From Metellina segmentata (Eukaryota > Arthropoda > Arachnida > Araneae > Tetragnathidae), in assembly GCA_947359465.1 (NCBI GenBank), contig OX375879.1, positions 97,078,396 through 97,142,395 on the forward strand: a stretch of DNA of 64,000 nt, read 5' to 3'. Positions 33,915 to 45,200 of the stretch are shown in pieces. A program made the position numbers and the translations under genes. The notes beneath the pieces are model-generated. The model had not been told where the DNA came from and made no database searches. It was given only the letters and a program-made list of their open reading frames with translations. Position 1 is the first letter of the stretch; every line of letters starts with the position of its first letter.

Positions 33915-35753
33915 TTGGGTGTCATCCGGAAAAATCTGGGCTTTTTACGATACATTTCAACGGAGCAGTACAAAAACCTAATAAAATATATATATTGAAT
34001 CACATACGCACTATTTTGTTCTATGACTTTTTGCCATCTCTCCTACAAGTGGAAAGATTAAAAAAGAAAAAAACTAATTAGGCTTATTTGTAAAGAAGTT
34101 GTTGAGGTGCTATTTGACAGTCTCCAAAGAATTGGAACTCCAAGCCGTTCGGAGAATTTTGAAGTGACCTGAAAATCTGAGGGGCAAGGTCTGGTGAATA
34201 TGGGGTTGACACAAAACATCCCAGCCATACTCAATAAGTCTTTGTCTGACATATAGTGAAATGTGGGGCTGAGCATTATCATGCTGGAAGACAACACCTC
34301 GGCGATTGGTCAGTTCTGGCCGCTTTGCTTCAATTTCTGCTTTTAATACTGCCCTTTGAGAACAGTATTTTTCCGAATTTACTGTCTGATATTGTGACAA
34401 TAATTCATACTGAACAATTCCTTTGTAGTTCCACCATATACAAATCATTACTATTTTGGGATGTAACTCCCTCGATGTTACTTGAGGAGGTTCATTTAGC
34501 ATATCCCATAATATTTTTCTTGTAACATTATTGTATAGTATCCACTTTCTCAACTCCAGTAATGAGCCGTTTTAAAAAAGGAGCTTCTTCATTTCGTTTC
34601 AGCAAAGAATCACATGCCAAAATTCGAGCAAGCATATTCTGTGGTGTTTAAAGTACTGGGTACCCATACATCGTAGCGCAGGGCTTAAAATACCCGGGTG
34701 CACAGGTGCACCTGAAAATAAAATTGTGCACCTAATTTTTTCCCTCTAGGTGCACGCTGTGCACTTATCTTTAAAAAACAGTGTGAGAACCGTATTTTAT
34801 GTTATTTTGATGCCTGAACAAAATATTAGTATCGAAATCTCTCGCTCTAAAGGAACGTAATTAAAATTCCTAAATACACAACTATGCGAAAACTTTAATA
34901 CAGAAAAGGCTAGGTTGCAATGAAGGAAAAAAAAAAAAAAGGACACTAAACCTTATGGGTAAAGATATGCCAAAAACGTAGACGTATCTGATTGGCCACT
35001 AATGTTTGATGATGACTGAATATTTGTAAGTAATAATTTCGCAGGTAAAAAAATAGATATTTTTATTTGCTATCTACTGGTAACATATTCAAACATACCC
35101 AACTAATAAAGTAGTTTACAATCATTAATGCTCTTATATTACGTTTTTTTAAACGTAAACCTAAAATATAATCTGTGCACTTAATTTAAAAACTTAGGTG
35201 CACCTGTATTTAAAAATCTATTTCGAGGCCTGTCGTAGCGGCTTACATACCCAATCTTCTTCAGATGATCATGAAGTGTACTTATTGGAATATGTAGTCT
35301 GCGTGATAGTTCCTGAACTGGTGTAATGTAGATTTTCAGCGATAGCATCTTTTAATAATCCTCATTTAAAGAGAATGGTCGTTCAGATCTGGCATCATCT
35401 TCAAAGCTGAAATTTCAGCACTTAAATTTATCAAACCACCTTCGAACTGTGTCACCAGAAAGAGCACTTTGTCATATACAACACACATTTTACAAGCAAT
35501 CTTTACTAGCATTTTTTCCTTTCTTAAAATAAAAGAGCATAATATGACGAAAATGAAATTTTTGGTTCCCTATTCTTAACACTGCAGTTAAACAAATTTT
35601 ATGACAACACATACTAGAATTCTGCAGTGAAAGCTGAAAAGACTGAAGTAACATATCTACTTTAATCAATTTCACTCCTTACCAGCCGTAGCAAAATAAT
35701 AACAATAAAGCACGCTTCGATTTGAAAACCCCGCAGAACTTTCCAGATGACCT
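33915..35753 (-). pseudogene. Mariner relic interrupted by a small hAT
   Basis: Ends TTGGGTGTCATCCGGAAAA and (inverted) ...TTCCAGATGACCTAA are imperfect inverted repeats. A minus-strand frame at 34553-34110 has WWNYKGIVQYELL and VVFQHDNAQPHISLYVRQRL, the second catalytic Asp region; the third Asp region is lost by frameshift. The N-terminal part lies beyond the hAT, degenerate. Confidence 0.82.
34679..35232. mobile_element. Non-autonomous hAT (554 bp) in the mariner, target duplication TCGTAGCG
   Basis: TCGTAGCG at 34671-34678 and 35233-35240, perfect. Ends CAGGGCTTAAAATACCCGGG and (inverted) TTTCGAGGCCTG. The internal motif GTGCACCT occurs repeatedly near both ends. No coding remnant. Confidence 0.9.
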
Positions 35754-35984
35754 AATATATGCGTACCCTTAGAAATTTCTAGCTAGAAAAGTTTTCCATC
35801 TAGTCTGAAAACAATTTTGATATTAATCTCATATTCCATTTCGTATGAGGCTATGAATACTCTAAACTTCATTAAAATCAGAAAAGGTCAGGTTGAAAAT
35901 ACTTTGGTGCAGGAATGGGCAGTGAAAGTTTTATATCTGCAAACACAGATATTCAACTAGTTACCACTGTCCCAGCATAAGCCA

Positions 35985-36228
35985 TTCGGTGTATCGCCAC
36001 ATAATTTTGAACCATGGTCAGATGACGAGGCAACACCTGAGATGACACCCCACTCTCCAAACTTCCACACCAACCCAATGAGAGGACTTTTGGCCACGAC
36101 AGATTTTAGGTGCACCAGCCACCTTTACACCTTACGCTTACAAACATTCATGCCCTGACCCGGATTCAAACCAGGAACCTTCCGAAAACTAGACACTAAC
36201 ACCTTAACCACTATACCAGTTGGTCAGC
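35985..36228 (-). repeat. tRNA-SINE copy
   Basis: On the minus strand the head reads AACTGGTATAGTGGTTAAGG with B box GGTTTGAATCC; the body is shared with the copies at 4963-5252 and 26646-26841. The distal tail is missing. Confidence 0.8.
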
Positions 36229-36239
36229 TGCAAGCACAG

Positions 36240-36914
36240 TTATTTAAAACTGAATTTAGAATTCAGCATTGTAAGGAAATGCTGCATTTCTGTTTGATAT
36301 AAAATCAAATTAATTTGAATATTTCTTTGCAAAGTAAAACTAGGTCTATACATGTTGAGTGTGGCAAACAATGCAAGCATTTCAACAAAGCTCCTTTTTT
36401 CAAAAGGAAATTTTAGATGAACCTTTTCCCCAGTTAGCAAAGGCCATTGATGAGCAGGATGATACATGTGAATCATTTGAATACACATCTGTTATAGACC
36501 TATTGATTGGAAAATATAATGAAATGTTCACTAACTTTGAGAATCATGATCACAGTCAAATTAACATATGTCCCCCTCAGAGTTCATGTAATGAAGATAC
36601 CTTAAGAACTACAGATGGAATTGATTGAGCACTCAGATATTAATTGATGCTTTTATAAAAAATAAAGTAGAATAACCACACCTTCAGCAAAAGGCCTGAA
36701 AAATGCTTTCTTGCTTTTCAATCACTTATTGCTGGGAATCTACATTCTCCGATTCAACTCAAATTAACATGTCCTCAAGGTCGCAAATGATGGATACCTA
36801 TTTAAAGTATCAACTAAAACTGTGGACTTCCATGCTGCAACCAAATATTCAAATGCTCTATAATGAAAAGCAGGCACTACAGAATCATAAAAAGATTAAC
36901 TTTAAAATGAACTA
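36240..36914 (+). pseudogene. hAT transposase C-terminal fragment
   Basis: Plus-strand frames include SVIDLLIGKYNEMFTNFEN and, from about 36705, FSITYCWESTFSDSTQINMS, then DTYLKYQLKLWTSMLQPNI, the hAT dimerisation region of EPM2AIP1/ZBED5-like transposases. One in-frame stop separates the pieces. No termini found. Confidence 0.7.
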
Positions 36915-36959
36915 AAAATAGTTTTAATTTCTTGAAATTATTACGTAAATTGTAGCCAA

Positions 36960-37720
36960 ATTTTAAGAAAATAATGTACATTTTAAAGTAAATCTAATTG
37001 AAGTATACTGAATTACTTGATTACATCTAAATAAATGTGGCCTTCCAACTTGAGAAGGTTCCCCACTCCTGCTTTGGTGTGTTGATTTGACGTGAGATTT
37101 TGGTGGCCAACAAAGGACTTCGAACTCAGAAGAGTGTTCCTGAAGCCACTTGATAGCAACTTTCGACATGCGTGGTGTCGCGTTGTTTTGCTGAAATTTT
37201 CCAAGCCTGTCGGAATGTACACGGCATAAATGGGTGTAAGTGATTGGAAAAAATACTGACCGACCAGTCACCTGTCAAGGTTGTCTCTAGACATATCAGG
37301 GGTCCCAACACATGCCCCATACTATCATAAACTCTCCATCAGCTTGAACACTCCCTTGTTGGCATTCAAGATCCATGGCTTCATGGGATTTTCACCATAC
37401 CTGTATACGACCATCAGCCTGATCCAATTGGAAATGAAACTTGTCAGACAAGCCGTTTTTCCAGTCCAATGGTGAGTCCAGGTGAGATACATAGCTTTGT
37501 GTCTTGCAGTCATCAAGGGTACTCGACTGGGCCTTTGGCTACGAATACCCACATCATGGAGGGACCATTGCACAGTTTGCATGCTGACACTTGTTGATGC
37601 CCCAACATTGAAATCTGTAGCAATTTGAGGTAGTGTTGCATGTCTATCTTGTGAAACGATTCTGATGAGCAGTCGATTATCTTGTTCCTTCAGGGTCTTT
37701 TTTCGCAAGCATATCGAATG
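36960..37720 (-). pseudogene. Tc1-like transposase relic
   Basis: Minus-strand frames give RKKTLKEQDNRLLIRIVSQD, NVGASTSVSMQTVQWSLHDV and TARHKAMYLTWTHHW (paired-like DNA-binding part and linker of Tc1), then QQNNATPRMSKVAIKWLQEH, where the family Asp of QDN is replaced by Asn. Frames shift several times. Inactive. Confidence 0.78.
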
Positions 37721-38029
37721 GAGATTTGATGTTTTTCAAGATTTTTTTATACTTACTAGACTTGCAATATAGTTGTGCATGAAAATCCAAATTTCATCAC
37801 TACCTTGAAAGTACTATGCCTCATTTCATGAGCACAGACGATTAAGCCACGTTCAATCACATAAATCGTGATTTCTAAGGCAACTTTTTTTCACACATTC
37901 TAAGCTGCATGTAAAGTACAAAAACCAAAATTCCTCTTACATGGGGTGTATTGTAAGTGAGTTATAACTGCAACATAAATGCAACCACCTGTAACTTTTT
38001 AAAATTAATTAATATGAAATTACTATTTC

Positions 38030-38382
38030 ATTTTTTGCCCTCGGAACCAACCCTTCGATCACATGTGTCTGATTTTGCGAACGCCGTAGTATTGCGGTTC
38101 AAAAAAGAAGTTCATGGAAAGAAGGTATTCATCCTAACAGACGAAAGGGAAATAAATAGCAAGAAGTACTTTAACACAGTGGTTGGCACTCTTGATAATA
38201 CAGAGGAAACTTGCGTAATAGACTGCAGAGTTTGCGAGGTTAGTGTCGATCATCAATATGCTGTTTGCCTTGGAGAAGACGTTTTAAAATCTCTGAATAA
38301 TGAGCGAAAGGATTTTGAGCTTCTGCTATCCTATACAGCACATTATACTATGACTGCGGCAAGCACAGTTTTTCAATGTTAA
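38030..38382 (+). pseudogene. hAT-like transposase core fragment
   Basis: Within a 141-codon frame, LPSEPTLRSHVSDFANAVV, then KKVFILTDEREINSKKYFNT and DCRVCEVSVDHQYAV resemble the first catalytic Asp region of a hAT transposase (DESEI..KFFNTLIG..DC). No BED finger, C-terminus or termini seen. A host gene derived from a hAT cannot be excluded but there is no splice evidence. Confidence 0.5.
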
Positions 38383-39201
38383 AGAAATTACTGGCCAAGA
38401 TAGGCCATTCAATGTTCTTAGGTATTAAACAAAGTATTAGAATTCTGTTGAACACGACTAAAATTGTTAATATATTTTGAATTTTTTCATTTTTTACGAA
38501 TAATTTATTTTAGAATTTGGTGTATCAAAAATAAATGCAACTTTATTTCCATAAATGCAACTTTAGGGAATGATAAATGTAACTTTTCCAATTTTTTCTG
38601 CAACAAAAAAGTTGCCCTAGTGATAACCTGCCATTGTATCAGCAGAAACCGATCTAACAGCTTTCCTAGCCGCCTGTTGTTTTACATAAGCAATGCTGAT
38701 TGCATCGACTCATTGACTGTTTGCATTTCTCTCGTATTTGAATATGCTCACCTGTACCAGTTTTTTTTTTGGTTTCATATATTTAAATAAGGTATCAGAT
38801 GTCAGTCTCATTTTACTATCAACTAGCAATTTAGAAACTCACGCGATTTCAGAAAGAAAAAAATCTATTTAGATACCTCAAATAAACCAGTATAAATGTC
38901 AGTGCTACATTGAATGAGGAAAATAATTCTAGAATTCAAAGAAATTGCATAATAGAGTGAAGTAATTCTGAAGTTTTTTAGTGAATGGTATTTTGTTTCT
39001 TGAAAAATGTTAGAAAACCTAAAATCTAGGAAATGCATAAGTGTTTGCCAAAATAAATCAAATTTAATTTTGTTTGACACAAAAATATAATATAAATACA
39101 TCACAGTTTGTTATGAATATAATAGATAGAATTTTTTTGAATAAAAGAAACTATTCAAGGAAATACACGATAAACACTTGTATTTTAAATTTACAAAATG
39201 G

Positions 39202-42200
39202 CTAATCAGAAAGTTGTTCAACATCAGAATCTTCACAATGGCTATCTGAACTATAGTGATAAATTACATGCTTTGGCTCGATTCTTATTTTTGCTTCATT
39301 ATTTCCACCCTTGGTGAAGAGATATAGAGGTCGACTGAAACCTAAAATCAAAACAGAAATTTAAGTATGATTGATAAGTGTAATACAAGACATTGGAGGT
39401 TATTTTAAAATGTAACTAAGATCATTTTGAAGTATGGGGAAAGAATTGAAATGTAACGACTTCTTTTAAGTACTTTATACTTCATTGGATCTGCAAGGAA
39501 ATATTCTAAAAGTATCTATATATAAAATACTAGCCACTGCGTAGCTAGCTCGGCATTGCACATGCCCATGATATAAGGTATTAATTCTGGTGTAAAATTT
39601 TCTGCAGATTTCAAATCCGTTGAAATTTGTAATATATCTTTAACGAATTTGCTTTTATGAAAAAAAAAAAAACTAAACAATGCCTTTCAAAATGTTTTTT
39701 ATTTTTTGCTCTCCACTGAAAGAAACAGGAAATGTAATCTTTTTTTTTTTTTTAACGCGAAGGTCGCGAAATGCAATCTTTTTATTTTTGGAAAGGGAAA
39801 TTTTTTAGTGACGTCACAATCTTGTGCGAAAATATAAAAGATGTATTCAATTTAAAAGTTATTTATATACAGAAAATCGTATTTTTAGGTATGGATCTAA
39901 AGTGAAAATTTCTGCAGATTTCAAATCAACTGAAATTTTTACTCAGGAGATAGCAAAAGAACTAATTAGCTCTAATTAAAAGATTAAAAAAAAATCGTCT
40001 GTCAGAAAAATTATTCATTTGCGAGCCGGAAATGAAAACAATAAATTTAGAATCTGTGATCTCTTCTATACTGTAGCATTCAATAAAGATTAAATTTCAT
40101 TAAATTAATTTTAAAATGTTCTAAATTGAATTTTAAAATTCGCCAAGACCCAAAAATTGCAAAAAATATTTGGACTACCTGTGTGTCAAATCTCACTGCT
40201 GCCATAGAATCGTCAGGATTCTGCATCAAACATACAAACACTTCCTTTCATAATAGTAGAGATAACTATTAAGTTTGGTAGACAAAAATAATTTCGAAAT
40301 TTTTGTTTTTAAATATTAAGTAATAAATAATGACAATTAATATAAAATGAAACAAAATTGAAAATGCATGAAAAGGAAAATCTATACAAAAAATGAATCC
40401 ACATAATCAATTTTATAAAAATATTTCAGATTCTTATAAGAATCATGGTTTAATTTTCTAGACATTGGGCTCTTGTTTCATAAATTACTTTTCTTATAAA
40501 TGTTTAAAAATGTAAGTCTAGATTCTGAATAGTCTAATCTTCTGAAATGTATTCTTATTAAGACTTATAGAAAAGGGCGTTTTTCATAGACTAATTTCTT
40601 TGAATATATTAAAGTTGTAAAATTTTTATATAAGTCACCTCGTGAAGAATGAGCAGGTGTGTCAATAAGTTCACAAGTTTCAAAACCAACTTCTTTAACC
40701 AAGTATTCATTGAACATCTCTGGAAATAATCTAATACCATGGTAATGCTTAAATACTTCTTCCTAAAAATACAAAAATGTCTTAATTCTTATACATAATA
40801 TACTGTTCAGATTTTACAATAATGAAAACATGACCAGGCTCCCCAAAATATTAAAAATCTATAAAGGTTAACTTAATCTTCAAAAACTACTACCAATGCT
40901 TCAAATCTAAAAAAATAATATTAAAACTTAAATTACTACATAATTAGTCATGTTTAAGAAAATAATAGCACTTAATCATGGTAGTTTGAGCATCATTTAA
41001 CAGTTCTAATTGAATAAATACCTTCTTCACCTATTATGCCTTCTTCAGAAAATTAATAGCAAAATGATTACACATTAAAAGAGAAGTAAATATCAAAGAA
41101 ATTTCAAACTTCAGTTATGAAATTGTATTGCACCATAATTCCTTGGCAAAACAAACCAGATAAGTCAGTAAAATAAAAATGGGAAAAGACTAAGCACATA
41201 TTTCTAAGAAATTATCAGTGCTATCAAAGTAGTTTGTTAATGCATTCCAGGCAAACAAATTTACTGTACATGAATAAGATAATACTTGTAAAAGGTTTTC
41301 ATTGTTAATCACAAGGATATAGTATCTGAGAAGTTTTTTATGGTATAAATTTTATTTCTGTGCTAGAAATTTGCTGTGGAGAAACTGCTTTGCGATTTTT
41401 GTGTCGCACCCGAATTTTAAAATTGAATCTAGAACATTTAAAAATTAATTTATTAGTTTTTTCACCATTCTTCTGTCTTTCTGGAATGTGACATCACCCA
41501 TACCCCAAAAGAAGAAGCAAGCAGATTTTGCAATTTTGGACCGCTGAAGTGACAAGCATTTTTTGTTCTGAAGCCTAGGGAATCATGTCGTTTTCCGATT
41601 CTAGCGTGTTTTTATTGATGTTGTTGATTAGTATGACTTTCTTGCAAGCGATTTCAACTTTGTCATGGGCAAAGACTATGTGAGATTTCTATCTTCGCGA
41701 TTGATAAAGACAGTGAAAATTTCAACGGATTTATGCAGAACTCATTCTTAAAATTGTTTTATCTTTTTAATGTTTTCAGTAACATTAAAATTTAATGTGT
41801 CCAGCTCGATTTTTAAATTTTAATCAAAAATATTTGTAAGTAATTTAGTGACATCACAGTGAGCGTCATCAGTGCGAGCGTCAGCAAGCAGTTGTCACAC
41901 CTGACCCCACGAAAAGAACTGTCACGGGCAATGCTGTCCACGCAGTCCTAGTTAAGTATGTAGATTACATTATGTATTTGGAACTACTTTTCATAAAACC
42001 AGTTTTTGAGAGCAGAAGTGTTTACTAATTTGCTTACTTTACATTAAAATGTTTTCAATCTATCAAAAATCATTTTTAAAACATTACAGAATCCAAATAG
42101 CAGTTTGAGGATAAATCCTTTTTTTTTGTTTTCTGAATCTTGTTAAATTAAAAATATTTTGTATTTAAAATGTGTAATCTTATTATGTACTAGCAAAATT

Positions 42201-45200
42201 GCTCAGTGTTATACTTGGGTTGAATTGTTTAACTAACTTCCACTTTTGTTAATAAATTGTAATTCCTACTAATCACAAGTAACAACTACCACACACAAAT
42301 AAGGGTACACATGTCGCCATACTAATTATCATAACTCGTAACTGCTATACGTTAACAGTGGAGTTATGAGATTTGCTAATTAGCAGGACAATATGTTAAA
42401 TGCACAGTTTCACAAGTGTAAATATATGTCATATTTAACATTTTATACTTTTGTAGAATTTAAATTTCTAGGAAGATAGAAAAGTTTCTACCCTTTTTCA
42501 TGGCTAAAAGAGTGACATTTAGACTCAATCTGCACCACCGTATAGAAAATCTCACAGAATGTTCTCATGCTGATTACCAACATGTGATCGTAACTCGTGT
42601 TTCCTGATTGCAGCATTTTGAGCAACACAGCTGGCTAGTACACATTTTAAGAAACATTAAAATTTAGAGAATATTCTATTTCAAATATAATTTTTCAGGA
42701 AATTGTTATTTATGGATTGTAAAAATGAGCCTGAATCTCATTTTGTGTATCCTTCACAGTAAATATAAGCACTGTTTTATAAAATTATTTATTTTTGTTA
42801 GTTTTATTAAAAACTATGATACATTTTCACATATTATTAAATGTGAAAATGTTGCTCCCAAGGTGAATCATGGTAGTAACACAATCACCATATTTCTGCA
42901 TATAGCTGAGCAGTACACTTGCAAAACTTATTTGCAGGAGATATACTAAATATGAATTCTTTGAATGAGTTCAAAAATAGCTATGCACATTTTAAAAGTA
43001 AATGATTCACACTTCAAGAAAAATTGAAAAGATGAGTACAAAATGACTGAAGTGTTTACTTCATTTTCATTATTTCTAATGTTAGCCTTTAGAACTACAT
43101 TTTTAAGTTAACGATTTTTTCATTAATACATTAATTAAATTAAAAGATGTAGTTTTTTTTTATGCCTTAAGATTGATTATCCTCTTGAAAAATATTCTCC
43201 AATAGATTATTACTGAGAAATTTGCATCCCTAACTATAGCTAATAGTTAGCTATAGTAATGGTTCATTGTTTATGTAGTAGGTAGTGGAAAATAAACATT
43301 GTAGTGGCACAGTTCAATAAAATTCCAGAAAAGTACTTAAATGAACCTGGTAGAAAAGTCAACAGAAAAAAAAAAGCTATTTTCAATTTTACTTTTAAAT
43401 GTGCAAAAACTAAGAACTTACAGTAATTTTTTTCTTTTTGGCATAGGATCGATATTCTTGGGCTTCTAAAATTAGGCAACCACTAGGCCGAAGTTGGTAA
43501 TACATTCTCTTAAACAACCTCTTGATACCTGTGTCACCCCAATTTAGATGAATCCATTTTGTTATGCTAAGGCACAAGACAGTATCAAAACACTCATACT
43601 GCTCTTCAAGCAATTCATCACAGGGAAGAACATAATTACCCTGGAATAAAAGAGAAATTTTGAAGCACATATTATTTAACTATCAATAAGACTAAATTTC
43701 ATTTTAAAAAAAATCAAAAATTGATTATACACAAAACAGCTTTTTTTTAAACTAAATAAAATTTTGCTGTCACAAAATGCATGCTAAAATCTCATCTTAA
43801 GAGCTTCAAACAATCCTCAAAGAGACACAAGATTTTCAATTAGTGAACCATTCCTTTTACCCTTCAAAATGCATAATGACTAAATAATCACATTTAACTA
43901 ATACTAGAAAGAATTCTATTGGTCAGGCAAAAAATCGTTAGAAGCTATACAGGAAAAACCGCAACTGCTGTGGGTTGCAGTTTTGCAACCCACAGAGGGT
44001 TAAACACCTTTCAGTAAAAAAATTCTGATTTATGACAAGATAATAAATTAATTCAGTTTTTTAGATGCCTTTTGGGTAAATGTATAGCATGTGCAAAGGA
44101 TGGAAATTTCCCATTAAATCAGTCACTGTGGATTTAATGGATTATTAATTCTGGTAGATATGAAGATTAAATATCATTAAAGTTTGAATATAATGGAACT
44201 GTAAATGCCTATTCCAGATTTTGCACTTCAATTTGAGATATAAGTAATACACTTAGAATGATAATTTCAGGGCTCCTAACAGGTTTCAAGGTCTAAAAAG
44301 GTGACAAAAGTGACTAATTGAACCAATCATTGCTATAAGTATGTATAATAAAAGCAGGCATACGTATTTTTCAAGCATAGAAGTAATTTAAAAAATAACC
44401 AAATTAAGAACTTACCTATTTATGAAATAAAAACTATCATAATACATCTAAACCAGTGTTAGGCACTTAATTGAATTGATTGCCCCTTTTGAGCTGCCAA
44501 CAATTAAAAAATCAATTAATTCCAGTTGAAAAAAATCAATTGCAATTTATTTAAAAAAATCAAGTGCGTTTTTAGCTTATTTTGTAAAGTTTTGTCATTT
44601 TTTCCAGAAACATGTCGGATTATGTGCATAAATCGGGCACACAGAAACGTTTGGAAAAAAGTCAAAGGGATGAAAAATTCTCTAGAGAAGTAACGAAAAT
44701 TAAAAAGACTATAGGTAGCTACTTCTTACTTGTTGTTAACAACGTGTTGGATGTAAGTTTGCCTTCAACATCAGAGGGAGCAGTAATTTTATCAACCGAA
44801 AATTTGCATAGTGAAGGTTCTTTGGAACAGGAGGTAACATCTGAACTGGGAACTAATTTAGACCCTGATGTATATAGTGATTGGGATCCTAGCAATGGCC
44901 TTATCCTTAAAGCAGTAATGGCAGGTATATAATCATAAGAAAGGGCTTCACCCAAATTAGCCTCAATCCTATTCAACAGTTTGTAGACAACCAAAATAGA
45001 AAGTTTACCAAACATCACTTGTACAAAAAACTCTAAAAACAAGTTTGAAGTTAAGAGAGATTGGCTAGTTTGGAGTGAAAGTCAGAAAAACTCTTTTGTT
45101 GGCCATGCTTGTTATTTTAAAACGATTAAAAAAGCTAGCAACTTCCAGATTGGCTAAACTAAGTGAAGGATTTAATTACAAGAAAACAACATGGAAAGAG

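Noticed and set aside
37957..38382. Domesticated hAT host gene
   Set aside because: Only a core fragment is seen, no BED finger or C-terminus, and no splice sites could be confirmed. Kept as a relic.
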